This document shows positions 36,499 through 46,884 of a DNA stretch of 64,000 bases, piece after piece. The notes below the pieces were generated by a model. The model searched no databases and was not told where the DNA came from. It saw only the letters and a program-made list of their open reading frames with translations. The stretch is taken from assembly GCA_028281845.1 (NCBI GenBank), contig JANQJD010000016.1, positions 43,971-107,970 of the forward strand. The letters run 5' to 3'. This stretch comes from Rhodospirillales bacterium (GTDB taxonomy: Bacteria > Pseudomonadota > Alphaproteobacteria > Rhodospirillales > Rhodospirillaceae). Both the position numbers and the translations under genes were made by a program. Each line of letters opens with the position of its first letter. Position 1 is the first letter of the stretch.

Positions 36499-38265
36499 AT
36501 GCATCCCTATCGCTCACATACTTGCGGTCAATTGCGCGCTTGTGATGTCAGTAGTCCAGTGCGCCTATCCGGTTGGATTCATCGTAAGCGCGACCATGGT
36601 CAGCTGCTGTTCATCGACCTGCGTGATCATTACGGTATCACCCAGGTAGTAGTTGATACCCGGAGTCCTGCCTTCTCCCTCCTAACACACGTAAAACAAG
36701 AAAGCGTGGTCACCGTAACAGGCAAAGTCCATCAGCGATCTGCCGCAACACTCAACAAAGGGCTCGAAACTGGGGAGATTGAATTACACGTTATAGACGC
36801 AAAAGTACTTTCAGAATCCGACGTCCTCCCTATACTAGTGCATAATGACCAGGATTTTCCTGAAGATCTGCGGCTACGCTATCGCTTTCTCGATTTACGC
36901 AGGGAGAAGATGCACCGTAACATCGTCCTCCGCAGCCAGGTGATTGCCAGCCTGCGCCAACGCATGATGGCGCAAGGATTTCTCGAGTATCAGACGCCAA
37001 TTCTCGGCGCTGCAAGCCCAGAGGGGGCCCGCGATTTCCTAGTCCCAAGCCGTCTTCACCCGGGCAGATTTTATGCTTTGCCGCAGGCCCCACAACAGTT
37101 TAAACAACTTCTCATGGTGGCTGGTTTTGACCGCTATTTTCAGATAGCCCCCTGTTTCCGCGACGAGGATGCTCGGGCGGATCGTTCTCCAGGCGAGTTT
37201 TACCAACTCGACTTTGAGATGAGCTTTGCGACACAGGAAGACATCTTTGCCACCATAGAGCCTGTTCTACACGGTGTGTTCACGGAATTTTCTGGCAGTC
37301 GTTCTGTTGCACCGCTGCCATTTCTCCGAATTCCTTTCGAGGAGGCAATGTTGAAGTATGGTACAGATAAACCAGATCTCCGTAACCCGCTTCATATTGC
37401 TGATGTCACAGAGGCCTATCGCAATTCTAAATTGTATATTTTTGCAAGAGCAATTGAAGAAGGTGCCACGGTCCGGGCCATTCCAGCGCTTGGGGCTGCT
37501 ATACAGCCACGGGGTTGGTTTGATCGGCTCAACGCATGGGCAAAGGATCAGGGAGTCGGCGGTCTTGGCTACATTGTGTTCGAGCACGGCAAGGCAGGGG
37601 GACCGCTGGTTAAGCACCTCGACTCAGATCGGCTCAATCAAATCAGAGCCATCACCGGGATCAAGGATGGTGATGTTGTTTTCTTCATCTGTGATAAGCC
37701 AGACAAGGCAGCTTTCTTTGCCGGCCGTGTTCGGACCCGCCTGTGCGACGAACTAGGCTTGCTTGAGAAAGACGTCTTTCGGTTTTGTTGGATCACGGAT
37801 TTCCCGCTCTATGAACGGGATCCAGGAAGTGGGATAATCCGGTTCAGTCACAACCCTTTCTCAATGCCTCGGGGGGGGATCGAGGCGTTAAACAGTCAGG
37901 ACCCTTTGACGATCAAGGCGTTGCAGTATGATCTTGTCTGTAATGGTGTTGAGCTGTCCTCGGGCGCGATCCGCAATCATCAGCCTGACATCATGTATAG
38001 GGCCTTTGAGATCGCTGGATACTCTCGAGCGGACGTCGAGGCGCACTTTGGCGGCATACTCCGGGCCTTCCGGTTTGGTGCTCCTCCACATGGCGGTGCT
38101 GCCCCAGGTGTGGATCGTATTGTGATGCTGCTTGCCGGTGCGCTCACTGTCCGTGAAGTTATCCCATTTCCCCTGAATCAGCAGGCGCAAGATCTGCTGA
38201 TGGAGGCTCCTGTTGCCGTCAGGCCAGAACAGTTGCGTGTATTGCGCATTCGGACAGAGACGTAG
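36499..38265 (+). CDS. aspS: Aspartyl-tRNA synthetase
   Basis: 588 residues from the ATG at 36499 (GAGG six bases ahead). The N-terminal OB-fold anticodon-binding domain ([25 protein letters not shown]) is followed by class II motif 2 [19 protein letters not shown], the bacterial GAD insert (about residues 290-400) and motif 3 [12 protein letters not shown]. The bacterial type usually charges tRNA-Asp, and tRNA-Asn too in organisms with GatCAB. The frame upstream to 36460 has no family match. An eight-G run encodes PRGGI near 37871. Confidence 0.96.
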   Translation: MHPYRSHTCGQLRACDVSSPVRLSGWIHRKRDHGQLLFIDLRDHYGITQVVVDTRSPAFSLLTHVKQESVVTVTGKVHQRSAATLNKGLETGEIELHVIDAKVLSESDVLPILVHNDQDFPEDLRLRYRFLDLRREKMHRNIVLRSQVIASLRQRMMAQGFLEYQTPILGAASPEGARDFLVPSRLHPGRFYALPQAPQQFKQLLMVAGFDRYFQIAPCFRDEDARADRSPGEFYQLDFEMSFATQEDIFATIEPVLHGVFTEFSGSRSVAPLPFLRIPFEEAMLKYGTDKPDLRNPLHIADVTEAYRNSKLYIFARAIEEGATVRAIPALGAAIQPRGWFDRLNAWAKDQGVGGLGYIVFEHGKAGGPLVKHLDSDRLNQIRAITGIKDGDVVFFICDKPDKAAFFAGRVRTRLCDELGLLEKDVFRFCWITDFPLYERDPGSGIIRFSHNPFSMPRGGIEALNSQDPLTIKALQYDLVCNGVELSSGAIRNHQPDIMYRAFEIAGYSRADVEAHFGGILRAFRFGAPPHGGAAPGVDRIVMLLAGALTVREVIPFPLNQQAQDLLMEAPVAVRPEQLRVLRIRTET

Positions 38266-38694
38266 TCGATCTCTGCTCTGAAAGATGTTTGTGGGTGTGT
38301 ACTGCTGCGAATCGCCTCTCCTTCTCATAAGGATCTGTAAGGATCAGTTTGTTGCTTCCCGACCCCCCAAAAATCGCCGGTATTGCTAGGCTCTCGCCGC
38401 GACTCCCCGTCTCAGCCTATACGCACAGACTCAGAGAGCTTGCGTGATGTCCGTCCAGTGTGGGCAAGATATCTCCAAGTAGCGGTCTCTCAACACGTAT
38501 TCCTGTCTACGTGACAAGGTCAATATTTTTGGGCCACAGACGTTTGGAGTGAGAAAAAATGACTCGGGTGGAAACATGGCAAAAGCTCGTGAGAGAATTG
38601 GGGAGATTTTTTGCTTGCAGCAAAAGAAAAAATCAGCGAAAAACGCGCCCTCATCCATTTGGTCTGGTCCATCTACTGGTTAGGAGTGGGAGCG
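38266..38694. other. Gap upstream of speD without recognisable gene
   Basis: About 430 bp. An imperfect tandem duplication of TAAGGATCTG lies at 38328-38347. Several short frames overlap here but none has motifs or a start with a ribosome-binding site. No known riboswitch pattern was recognised. Confidence 0.5.
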
Positions 38695-39198
38695 ATGTCA
38701 CAAGTCTCTCTTGCCCAACTGGGGATGAACTCGGAAGCCCATCCGAGGGATACCCACAGGGGTTTGAGTGCTGACCGTCCCTCGGCGAGGGCGGAGATGC
38801 ATCCGGAGCCGATCGTCAACAACAATAAAGATTATTTCATTGAGCATCAAGGAGTGAAATTTGCAGGTTTACATCTTTTAATAGATTTTTGGGAATGTGT
38901 CAATTTAAATACGATTGACTTAGTTGAATGCTCTTTAAGAGCAGCAGCTGAAGCGGCTGGTGCGACTATAATACACACACACCTGCATCATTTTACCCCT
39001 AATGGGGGTATTACTGGAGTGATTGTGCTGGCTGAATCCCATATTAGCATCCATACCTGGCCTGAAAGATCCTATGCAGCGCTCGATGTATTCATGTGTG
39101 GGGCTTGTGACCCTTACAAAACGCTTCCGGCTCTGCGTGAAACGTTTCGTCCCGCTCACGTGACTCTCAGCGAGCAGAAAAGAGGGCTAATGACGTGA
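38695..39198 (+). CDS. speD: S-adenosylmethionine decarboxylase proenzyme
   Basis: 167 residues from ATG 38695, which has GGGAG close upstream. The core is THLHHFTPNGG-like (here HTHLHHFTPNGGITGVIV), then AESHISIHTWPE, where self-cleavage between Glu and Ser near residue 114 creates the pyruvoyl cofactor; the active-site His and the Cys in FMCGAC follow. It supplies decarboxylated AdoMet to SpeE, whose GTG start overlaps the stop. The N-terminal ~45 residues are not conserved. The 38820-38960 part is AT-rich. Confidence 0.93.
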   Translation: MSQVSLAQLGMNSEAHPRDTHRGLSADRPSARAEMHPEPIVNNNKDYFIEHQGVKFAGLHLLIDFWECVNLNTIDLVECSLRAAAEAAGATIIHTHLHHFTPNGGITGVIVLAESHISIHTWPERSYAALDVFMCGACDPYKTLPALRETFRPAHVTLSEQKRGLMT

Positions 39199-40037
39199 TA
39201 CGGTTCGAGGAAACTCTCTATCCGCACTGGTCGCAAACGTTCAGAGTGCAGAAAGTTCTGTATCATGAACGCAGTGAGTTACAGGATTTGGCCATCTTCG
39301 AGTCTGCTATTTTTGGACGTATTCTCGCAATTGATGGTGTTATTCAAACGACTGAAGCAGATGAATATCATTATCATGAGATGATGATTCATGTTCCATT
39401 ACTAGCACATGGGGATGTACGGGCAGTTTGCGTTGTCGGTGGTGGGGACGGTGGGGCCTTGCGTGAAGTCTTGAAACATCCGGGGGTGCATGCAACCCTG
39501 GTCGAAATCGATGCGGCTGTGATTGAAATAAGCCGGCGTTACCTGCCGACCATTTCTGTCGGCTCTTTCGATGATCCACGTGTGACGATCGTTATCGCCG
39601 ATGGTGTCCGATACATGGCAAGCTCTGGCTCCCTGTTTGATGTTATCATTATAGATTCTACGGATCCACAAGGCCCTGGTGAGGTTCTGTTTCATGAAAT
39701 TTTTTACGCTAGTTGTCGTAAACGTTTAAAACCAGGAGGGATTCTTGTCACTCAAAATGGCGTTCCCTTCATACAACCAGAAGAAGTGTACCGCACCTAT
39801 TGCCAGCTCAGGCCCCATTTTTCTGATGTATGGTTCTTTACGGCCGCCGTGCCTACCTATGTGGGTGGGCTGATGGCCATGGGATGGGGCAGCCTTGAGC
39901 CAGCGCACAGAACTCGAGCGCCTGAGATTCTGAGAACACGGGCGGCTCAAGTCGGGCTTGCAACACGCTATTACACACCGAACATACATGTAGCCAGTTT
40001 TGCTTTGCCGCGGTACATTGAACGCTTGCTTCTCTGA
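39195..40037 (+). CDS. speE: Spermidine synthase
   Basis: 280 residues. LAIFESAIFGRILAIDGVIQ, then the nucleotide site VVGGGDGGALREVLKH near residue 82 and the substrate Asp in IIIDSTDPQGPGEVLF near 152. It transfers aminopropyl from decarboxylated AdoMet to putrescine. Translation is coupled to speD by a GTGA overlap (39195-39198). There is no ornithine or arginine decarboxylase in the window for the putrescine. Confidence 0.95.
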   Translation: MIRFEETLYPHWSQTFRVQKVLYHERSELQDLAIFESAIFGRILAIDGVIQTTEADEYHYHEMMIHVPLLAHGDVRAVCVVGGGDGGALREVLKHPGVHATLVEIDAAVIEISRRYLPTISVGSFDDPRVTIVIADGVRYMASSGSLFDVIIIDSTDPQGPGEVLFHEIFYASCRKRLKPGGILVTQNGVPFIQPEEVYRTYCQLRPHFSDVWFFTAAVPTYVGGLMAMGWGSLEPAHRTRAPEILRTRAAQVGLATRYYTPNIHVASFALPRYIERLLL

Positions 40038-40100
40038 AAGAGAGAGGTTATAACGCTCACACGCGTAAAAGGTTTCTTACCTGATAAGGATAGTGATTTC

Positions 40101-41318
40101 TTGACAAGAATCAACACTTCTTTCAGCAGCGGACCAGATGGAAGGGGCCACTTTGGTCTCTACGGTGGGCGTTATCTAGCCGAAACGCTGATGCCACTCA
40201 TCCTTGACGTTGAACGTTCCTACAGCCAGGCTATGGCTGATTCGACATTTGCTGCGGAGATGCGATCACTACTGTGTCACTATGTCGGACGACCAACGCC
40301 ACTGTCCTTTGCAGCCCGCCTGACCGCTCACCTAGGCGGGGCCAAAATTTACTTGAAACGAGAAGATCTCAACCATACTGGTGCTCACAAGATCAACAAC
40401 TGTATTGGTCAGTGTCTGCTGGCACGCCGAATGGGCAGAAAAAGAATCATTGCTGAAACGGGGGCAGGGCAGCACGGTGTGGCGACTGCGACGGTGTGTG
40501 CTCTCTTCGGCATGTCCTGTACGATCTATATGGGAAGCCGAGATATCAAGCGGCAGGCACAAAACGTGTTCCGCATGAAATTACTGGGAGCCGATGTGAA
40601 GCCAGTGGAGGCTGGGACAAAGACTCTGAAGGATGCTCTCAATGAGACATTGCGTGATTGGCTGGCCAGCGTAGAGAGCACTTATTATTTGATAGGAACG
40701 GCCGCAGGCCCTCACCCTTACCCTGCTATGGTACGCAACTTTCAATCTGTGATTGGTCACGAAACTCGGGAGCAGGTCATAGCGCAGGAAGGCCGTTTAC
40801 CGGATACATTAATCGCCTGTATAGGGGGAGGTTCCAACGCCATCGGCCTCTTCCATCCTTTCCTTGATGAGGAGGGCGTTCGTCTCATCGGGGTGGAAGC
40901 AGCCGGTCATGGTCTGGAGAGTGGTCGTCATGCGGCGTCTCTTCTTGGCGGCCACGTTGGTGTCCTACATGGGAATCGTACATACCTTTTACAGGATTTC
41001 GATGGTCAGATTGCAACCGCTCATTCTATTGCAGCAGGACTTGACTATCCTGGCGTAGGCCCTGAGCATGCATGGCTCAGAGATAGTGGCAGGGTTTCTT
41101 ATGTTTCTATCAATGATGATGAAGCCTTGCACGCCTTTCAGCTTCTGACACGGTTAGAAGGCATTATTCCAGCGTTGGAATCATCTCATGCTATCGCTTA
41201 CATCATAAAACTGGCACCTACCCTGTCAAAGGATCACGTCATGGTGGTCAATCTGAGTGGTCGTGGCGACAAAGACCTTACCACCGTCACAGCAATCATG
41301 CGTGGTGAGGAATCATGA
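40101..41318 (+). CDS. trpB: Tryptophan synthase beta chain
   Basis: 405 residues, with a TTG start at 40101 behind AAGGA. The PLP lysine is in [13 protein letters not shown] near residue 97, and the PLP phosphate loop in [10 protein letters not shown]. It condenses indole and serine. It overlaps trpA as ATGA. trpF, which normally precedes it in alphaproteobacteria, is replaced by speE. Confidence 0.96.
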   Translation: MTRINTSFSSGPDGRGHFGLYGGRYLAETLMPLILDVERSYSQAMADSTFAAEMRSLLCHYVGRPTPLSFAARLTAHLGGAKIYLKREDLNHTGAHKINNCIGQCLLARRMGRKRIIAETGAGQHGVATATVCALFGMSCTIYMGSRDIKRQAQNVFRMKLLGADVKPVEAGTKTLKDALNETLRDWLASVESTYYLIGTAAGPHPYPAMVRNFQSVIGHETREQVIAQEGRLPDTLIACIGGGSNAIGLFHPFLDEEGVRLIGVEAAGHGLESGRHAASLLGGHVGVLHGNRTYLLQDFDGQIATAHSIAAGLDYPGVGPEHAWLRDSGRVSYVSINDDEALHAFQLLTRLEGIIPALESSHAIAYIIKLAPTLSKDHVMVVNLSGRGDKDLTTVTAIMRGEES

Positions 41319-42208
41319 GTGAGCCGTTTTCTGAGGTGCGACCACATTTTGTAGCAGAATCCTCTCGCTTACAGCACACGTTTGCCGCACTGCTTGCCGC
41401 AAAAAAAGGGGGGATAGTCGTTTACATCATGGCTGCTGACCCAGACGTTGAGACCTCCCTCGCCATCCTCAGGAGTCTACCACGGATGGGAGTGGATGTC
41501 ATCGAGCTTGGCGTCCCGTTTTCAGATCCTCTGGCCGATGGCCCCATTCTTCAGAGAGCGTCTCAAAGGGCTTTGAAGGCTGGCGGTTCCCTCGTGCGTA
41601 CATTAGAGATTGCCCGGCTTTTTAGGACTGAAAACAACACAACGCCCCTGATATTGATGGGCTATTACAACCCAATATACGTCTACGGTCCCGAACGCTT
41701 CGCAAAGGCCGCTGCTGCTGTCGGTATTGATGGCTGCATTATTGTTGACCTGCCGCCGGAAGAGGCGGACGAGGTGAGAGAGTTTCTTAAACCCAGGGGC
41801 ATAGACTTCATTGTTCTGGCTACCCCTACCACAGACTCCGCGAGAGTACCCTTTTTATTAGAAAAATCATCAGGTTTTATTTATTACGTATCCGTTACAG
41901 GGACCACGGGGACCATATCAGCTACACAGCAAGCCATCACGCAGGCGATCATACGACTTCGTCACCAAACAGAACGACCTATTGCCGTAGGCTTTGGCAT
42001 CATGACGCCTGAACAGGTGGCAGCGGGAGCAAGTGTGGCTGACGCGGTTGTTGTGGGCTCTGCAGTGATACAAAGGATTGCGGATTGCCTTGACACCAAT
42101 GGACGACCGAGGCCTGGGTTAGTTGAGGATGTGTTGTCCTTTATCAAGGAACTTGCTATTGCGGCCCATACAAGCAGAAAGGCGTTGTCCCTGAGGCGTT
42201 GTCCCTGA
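41315..42208 (+). CDS. trpA: Tryptophan synthase alpha chain
   Basis: 297 residues. Catalytic Glu in [11 protein letters not shown] near residue 64 and catalytic Asp in [11 protein letters not shown]. The indoleglycerol-phosphate loop [13 protein letters not shown] and the C-terminal phosphate site [10 protein letters not shown] are intact. The usual YLTAGDPD reads YIMAADPD. The final residues after KALSL come from a 14-bp tandem duplication that shifted the frame; without the second copy the protein would end KALSLK. accD, the usual next gene, is missing. Confidence 0.95.
   Translation: MSEPFSEVRPHFVAESSRLQHTFAALLAAKKGGIVVYIMAADPDVETSLAILRSLPRMGVDVIELGVPFSDPLADGPILQRASQRALKAGGSLVRTLEIARLFRTENNTTPLILMGYYNPIYVYGPERFAKAAAAVGIDGCIIVDLPPEEADEVREFLKPRGIDFIVLATPTTDSARVPFLLEKSSGFIYYVSVTGTTGTISATQQAITQAIIRLRHQTERPIAVGFGIMTPEQVAAGASVADAVVVGSAVIQRIADCLDTNGRPRPGLVEDVLSFIKELAIAAHTSRKALSLRRCP
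42181..42208. repeat. 14-bp perfect tandem duplication at the trpA stop
   Basis: GGCGTTGTCCCTGA twice head to tail, ending exactly with the TGA that now terminates trpA. Confidence 0.95.
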
Positions 42209-42232
42209 AATGATGTTGAGGTTGTTGATGTT

Positions 42233-43831
42233 ATGGAGTATGGAGAGGCTCTTTTTGTAGACACAGCCATCGCCATGCAAGACGCAAATTTCTACGGTTT
42301 AATCCGTCGTCCAGCTGATCTCTCGCGCCCTCTGATCGAGTGGTCAGATAGGCTCTATAGCTGGGCAGACATGGAGAAAACCAGTGCCCATTTTGCTGCC
42401 ATTCTCACGGCTCTCGGCTGTGCTAAGGGAGACAGGGTGGCAGCACAGGTCGAGAAATCCCCTGCGGCCCTTTTTCTCTACCTGGCCTGTCTGCGATCCG
42501 GTCTTGTATTTGTGCCAATAAACACAGACTACAGTGTAGACGAGGTAGAGTACCTGCTCAGAGATTCTAGACCCTCCGTCATTGTCACCAATCAAAATAA
42601 GGCAAAGCGGCTCGAAGAGCTCACAAGAAAGCTTACAATTCTCTGCGGTTGCAGTACTGTTCTCACCCTCGCAGAAAATGGCAGTGGGTCGTTCTCCACG
42701 TACATCCCTCCCGTTTCTTCTTATGGAAAAGACTGTCCCTGTGCACCGGATGACGTCGCAGCCATCCTATATACATCTGGGACGACTGGCAAGCCCAAAG
42801 GGGCTATGCTGTCACACCGCAATCTCGCTGTGAATGGTGAGGCGCTACGCACGACATGGGATTTCACAGAGGGTGATATCTTGCTCCATGCCCTGCCCAT
42901 TTTTCATACCCACGGTCTTTTCGTAGCCTGTCACTGTGCACTTTTGTCGGGTGCACGCATGATCTGGCTGCCGGCATTTGACAGCACGCAGGTACTCGCG
43001 CATCTTCCAAGAGCAACGGTCTTTATGGGTGTCCCAACATATTACGTAAGATTATTATCAAGGGCTGATCTTACGGCTGAGCGATGTGCGCATATGCGGC
43101 TGTTTATTTCTGGCTCTGCTCCCCTGCAACCAGAGACCTTCCTCGCATTCCAACGCAGAACTGGTCATGCCATTTTGGAGCGGTATGGCATGACAGAAAC
43201 GGGAATGAATACTTCCAACCCTTATCAGGGGGAACGCCAACCTGGTCGGGTGGGCAGACCACTGCCGGGCGTGTCGGTACGAGTGGTTGGAATCGATAAC
43301 ACTCCTCTTAAAAAAGGTAATATTGGGATTTTACAAGTACGTGGTGAGAATGTTTTTCTAGGCTATTGGAAAAAACCAAAATATACAAATTTTACGCGCG
43401 ATGGTTGGTTTATCACAGAGGATATAGCTCTCATCGGAGAAGATGAAACCATTACAATAGTCGGGCGGGCCAGTGATCTCATCATCAGTGGGGGCTACAA
43501 TGTGTATCCCAGGGAGGTTGAGCAGGTAATCAACACCTTGAACGGGGTTGTCGATTCAGCGGTTATTGGCCTGCCACATCCCGATTTCGGAGAAGCGGTA
43601 GCCGCTATTGTCCAAGCACAACTGAAGGATGATATCGTCCTCAACGCTGTACGGAATCGTCTTGCGAATTACAAAGTGCCAAAGATTGTTGTCTTTGTGG
43701 ATGAATTACCGCGTAACGCTATGGGAAAGGTGAGAAAGGATCTGTTAAGACGAACATATGCAACGATGTTTACGATGGCTGGGAGCTGTTCCATCGACGG
43801 AGAACAGGCTTCAGCTGAGTCGGGAAAATGA
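42233..43831 (+). CDS. matB: Malonyl-CoA synthetase (MatB type acyl-CoA ligase)
   Basis: 532 residues of the AMP-forming ligase family. P-loop YTSGTTGKPKGAMLSH near residue 179, then the stretch ALPIFHTHGLF, FMGVPTYYVRLL, MRLFISGSAPL and ERYGMTETGMNTSNPY, which match rhizobial and Streptomyces MatB closely. The C-terminal lid has DLIISGGYNVYPREVE and PRNAMGKVRK with the catalytic lysine. It makes malonyl-CoA or methylmalonyl-CoA from the free acid, ATP and CoA. GAGG precedes the ATG at 42233, but the family alignment would also fit an ATG at 42275. It sits where accD-folC usually follow trpBA. Confidence 0.92.
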   Translation: MEYGEALFVDTAIAMQDANFYGLIRRPADLSRPLIEWSDRLYSWADMEKTSAHFAAILTALGCAKGDRVAAQVEKSPAALFLYLACLRSGLVFVPINTDYSVDEVEYLLRDSRPSVIVTNQNKAKRLEELTRKLTILCGCSTVLTLAENGSGSFSTYIPPVSSYGKDCPCAPDDVAAILYTSGTTGKPKGAMLSHRNLAVNGEALRTTWDFTEGDILLHALPIFHTHGLFVACHCALLSGARMIWLPAFDSTQVLAHLPRATVFMGVPTYYVRLLSRADLTAERCAHMRLFISGSAPLQPETFLAFQRRTGHAILERYGMTETGMNTSNPYQGERQPGRVGRPLPGVSVRVVGIDNTPLKKGNIGILQVRGENVFLGYWKKPKYTNFTRDGWFITEDIALIGEDETITIVGRASDLIISGGYNVYPREVEQVINTLNGVVDSAVIGLPHPDFGEAVAAIVQAQLKDDIVLNAVRNRLANYKVPKIVVFVDELPRNAMGKVRKDLLRRTYATMFTMAGSCSIDGEQASAESGK

Positions 43832-44283
43832 CTGATCAGTGGCTTACGGCCAGAGTAATAGTGCACAAAAAAGATCATATATCAGCTGCTCTTTCTACTT
43901 CTGAGATTAAAGGGCGGGCTGTCGTGCTGGTCAGTGGCCCGGCCGTCAGTGGAGCCATGGGATGGCTGTGGTTCCGTTGCTTAGTTGCAGAGGTCTCTGC
44001 TCTGTACAAGAGGGCTCGTTTTACGACAGTCTTCGACTGTGGAAGTGCCGCTGGTTTGGCTATGGCGGCTTTAGCCGATGGTGCCAAGGCCATTCGTCTG
44101 CATGCACCGCCACCGGTGTTGAAACGGGTGCGTGACATTGCCACACAATCTGGTGCAGTGATAGACTCGGATGTCAGGCCCGCTCTTAACTTACTGTTTT
44201 ACTCTGATCCTGTTGCCGCCTGTCATGCCTGGTTCAATGTCTTCCAGCTGTGTCTTCCAGCTGTACGAGAGGCCAGGGAATAA
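43828..44283 (+). CDS. Conserved protein of unknown function
   Basis: 151 residues, start overlapping the matB stop as ATGA, so translationally coupled. The pattern (VVLVSGP, GWLWFRCLV, FDCGSAAGLAMAALADGAKAIRL, ending DPVAACHAWF) resembles an uncharacterised alphaproteobacterial protein of about 150 residues. I cannot name a domain. It is soluble with no signal peptide. A 13-bp tandem duplication (44238-44263) has rewritten the last ~10 residues after FNVFQL. Confidence 0.65.
   Translation: MTDQWLTARVIVHKKDHISAALSTSEIKGRAVVLVSGPAVSGAMGWLWFRCLVAEVSALYKRARFTTVFDCGSAAGLAMAALADGAKAIRLHAPPPVLKRVRDIATQSGAVIDSDVRPALNLLFYSDPVAACHAWFNVFQLCLPAVREARE
44238..44263. repeat. 13-bp perfect tandem duplication near a stop codon
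   Basis: TGTCTTCCAGCTG twice head to tail, 20 bases before the TAA of the gene after matB; 13 is not a multiple of 3, so it changed the C-terminal frame. Confidence 0.9.
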
Positions 44284-44424
44284 ACTTTCCAAACTCCCTC
44301 ATGAGAAGCACTTGATTTGATCGAACACAGCTCTATGTGATTGGTCTGTGTGTTGGGATGTGATAACAATCCTTAACTTGCTGAGACGGCTTAGAACTGA
44401 TAAAAAGGAGGAGTCTTACGTATC

Positions 44425-45153
44425 ATGGCTGTTTTCAATCACTATCCGCCACGCCAAACTAAATGGGCTCCCGTAGAGACAGAGCAGGCAGTCTTTGACG
44501 CTGGTCTGCGCCAGCACATGCTACGGGTTTATAACTTCATGGTGATGGGTCTGGCTGTCACTGGCATCGTGGCCGCCCTGATAGCTGGCAGCCCAACACT
44601 GACAGCCGTCATTTTGGGGAGTCCACTGAAGTGGATAGCAATGCTGGCACCGCTGGTTTTCATCTTTGTTTTGTCTTGGCATTTTAACCGCCTGTCCGTC
44701 AGCGCCTTGCAGATTCTCTTCTGGGTATTCTGTGGGGCGATGGGCTTGTCAATGGCCTCTGTCTTTCTGGTTTTCACAGGGGCAAGTGTAGCGCGGGTCT
44801 TCTTTATCACTGCAGCGACTTTTGCTGGGGTGAGTTTATATGGCTACACGACTCAGGCCGACTTGTCTCGGATGGGATCTTTCCTTTTGATGGGTTTGCT
44901 TGGCATCATCATTGCCGGACTAGTCAATTTGTTCCTCGCCTCTAGCGCTTTACATTTTGCTCTTTCTGTCATTGGGGTGCTAGTGTTCACAGGCCTGACA
45001 GCTTATGATACACAGCGCGTTAAGGAAGAATATGCCGAGTATAATGGCTATGAGACAAACAGCAAGCTGGCAATCATGGGTGCGCTGTCGTTGTACCTGA
45101 ATTTCGTCAACCTTTTTCAGATGTTACTGCAGATTCTTGGCAATCGTGAATAA
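44425..45153 (+). CDS. Bax inhibitor-1 / YccA family membrane protein
   Basis: 242 residues with seven transmembrane helices after a ~35-residue cytosolic head (AVFDAGLRQHMLRVYNFM). The family motif GLTAYDTQRVKE and the C-terminal acidic pair region LYLNFVNLFQMLLQILG are present. It is typical of alphaproteobacterial BI-1 proteins, a pH-sensitive Ca2+ leak or FtsH-modulator family. AAGGAGGAG lies ahead of the ATG at a somewhat long spacing. Stand-alone gene. Confidence 0.92.
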   Translation: MAVFNHYPPRQTKWAPVETEQAVFDAGLRQHMLRVYNFMVMGLAVTGIVAALIAGSPTLTAVILGSPLKWIAMLAPLVFIFVLSWHFNRLSVSALQILFWVFCGAMGLSMASVFLVFTGASVARVFFITAATFAGVSLYGYTTQADLSRMGSFLLMGLLGIIIAGLVNLFLASSALHFALSVIGVLVFTGLTAYDTQRVKEEYAEYNGYETNSKLAIMGALSLYLNFVNLFQMLLQILGNRE

Positions 45154-45157
45154 GCAT

Positions 45158-45171
45158 TATCGGGTATCGGG
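45158..45171. repeat. 7-bp tandem duplication after the BI-1 gene
   Basis: TATCGGG twice head to tail, five bases after the stop codon. Confidence 0.7.
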
Positions 45172-45220
45172 GGTCCTCTGACGGACATCTGAGAGTATCT
45201 CTGATAGAAAGGCGCTTCAG

Positions 45221-46870
45221 ATGCGTGACACTTTGGTCTTTGCTCTCGTGCAGCTCAATCCAACCGTAGGAGCGGTGGAGGCAAATGGTGCGAGAGTACG
45301 TGCGGCGCGGGCGACACAGGCGGACCTTTTAGTGTGCAGTGAACTCGTGATCTCCGGTTATCCGCCTGAAGATCTAGTGTGTCGCGTCTCGTTCCTAGAC
45401 AGAGTCCGCTTTGAAGTGGAAGCGTTAGCTGCAGAAACTTCTGATAATGGTCCTGCCCTGCTTGTGGGAGCACCTTGGCGTGAAGGGAATCGTTGCTATA
45501 ATGCGGTTTTGCTCCTGGAGGGAGGCCGTATTACAGCTGTGCGGTATAAATGTCATCTGCCAAACTATGGCGTGTTCGATGAGGCGCGGGTGTTCACACC
45601 CGCGGCATCGGCTGCTCCTATTGCTTTTCGGGGCGTGCGATTAGGCGTGCTCATTTGCGAGGATATGTGGTATCCGGACATAGCAAAACGCTTAACAAGC
45701 GCAGGGGCAGATATCTTGGTTGTTGTGAATGGTTCGCCTTTCGATGTATGCAAACATGATCTACGCCGTCTTCATGCTGAGGCACGAGTCCTTGAGACAG
45801 CCCGCCCCTTGATCTACGTTAACCAGGTTGGTGGCCAGGATGAGCTCGTGTTTGATGGTGTCTCTTTCGTGCTGAGCCACGATTGCACACAACTCGTGCG
45901 GGCTCCTGCTTGGCGTGAGGCGATTGTGCCTACAACGTGGTACCGTGCTCGTGCGGGTCAATTAGTTTGTTGCAGCAAAACAAAGATTATCCCGCCCCTG
46001 GCGCCCGAAGAGGATATCTATCAGGCGATGATGCTAGGCTTGCATGACTATGTGGTTAAGAATGGCTTTCCAAGCGTGCTGCTGGGGATCTCAGGTGGCA
46101 TTGACTCTGCTCTGAGCGCCGCAGTCGCCGTTGATGCACTCGGACCAGAGAAGGTGTATGGAGTGATGCTCCCCTCTCCCTATACCGCGCAGGAGAGTTT
46201 GGAAGATGCTGCTGCTGTAGCCTGTTACCTCGGAATCAAGCTCGATGTCATACCCATAGGGCAAGCCATGCAGACGTTCGACATTATGCTGAGTCCGTGG
46301 CTTGCGAAGCGTCCCGCTGATGTCACGGAAGAGAACATTCAGTCTCGCGTGCGTGGTCTCACCTTGATGGCTCTGTCCAATGTATCGGGCGGGCTGGTCT
46401 TATCTACCGGCAATAAGAGCGAAATCAGTGTAGGGTATACTACGCTGTATGGGGATATGTGCGGCGGTTACGCCGTTTTGAAGGATCTTTATAAGACAAC
46501 AGTGTTCACACTCGCGCGCTGGCGTAATCGTTGCCGACCGGAAGGCGGTTTGGGGCCATCTGGACCCGTGATGCCGGAACGAGTCATCGTAAAGCCCCCG
46601 ACGGCCGAGTTGAAACCTAATCAAACGGATCAGGACAGCTTGCCACCCTATGCGGACCTAGACTCTGTCTTAGAGTCGTTCATAGAGGATGAAGAAAGCA
46701 TGCCGGAGGTCATCGCGCGGGGCTTTGACACGGCGGCCGTGCAGAGAATCTGGCAGATGCTGAACCACGCAGAATATAAACGCCGTCAATCTCCGCCAGG
46801 AGTGAAGATCAGCCGTCTCTCTTTTGGCCGTGAGAGACGTTACCCCATGACGAATTCTTATCGGAATTGA
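45221..46870 (+). CDS. nadE: NAD+ synthase, glutamine-hydrolysing
   Basis: 549 residues in two domains. The N-terminal nitrilase-type amidase has the Glu-Lys-Cys triad: SELVISGYPPEDL near residue 40, YKCHLPNYGVFDE near 109, LICEDMWYPD near 147. The C-terminal ATP pyrophosphatase has LGISGGIDSALSAAV near 288 and STGNKSE. It amidates deamido-NAD using glutamine. ATG with AAAGG ahead. The stop codon lies in a 7-bp tandem repeat. Confidence 0.96.
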   Translation: MRDTLVFALVQLNPTVGAVEANGARVRAARATQADLLVCSELVISGYPPEDLVCRVSFLDRVRFEVEALAAETSDNGPALLVGAPWREGNRCYNAVLLLEGGRITAVRYKCHLPNYGVFDEARVFTPAASAAPIAFRGVRLGVLICEDMWYPDIAKRLTSAGADILVVVNGSPFDVCKHDLRRLHAEARVLETARPLIYVNQVGGQDELVFDGVSFVLSHDCTQLVRAPAWREAIVPTTWYRARAGQLVCCSKTKIIPPLAPEEDIYQAMMLGLHDYVVKNGFPSVLLGISGGIDSALSAAVAVDALGPEKVYGVMLPSPYTAQESLEDAAAVACYLGIKLDVIPIGQAMQTFDIMLSPWLAKRPADVTEENIQSRVRGLTLMALSNVSGGLVLSTGNKSEISVGYTTLYGDMCGGYAVLKDLYKTTVFTLARWRNRCRPEGGLGPSGPVMPERVIVKPPTAELKPNQTDQDSLPPYADLDSVLESFIEDEESMPEVIARGFDTAAVQRIWQMLNHAEYKRRQSPPGVKISRLSFGRERRYPMTNSYRN

Positions 46871-46881
46871 TCATTGATCAT
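46866..46881. repeat. 7-bp tandem repeat across the nadE stop codon
   Basis: ATTGATC twice plus a partial third copy; the TGA stop (46868-46870) is inside the first unit. Confidence 0.8.
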
Positions 46882-46884
46882 CGC

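Noticed and set aside
38559..38774. 71-codon frame and an alternative 35-codon frame upstream of speD
   Set aside because: Neither has a recognised motif or a convincing ribosome-binding site; speD starts cleanly at 38695.
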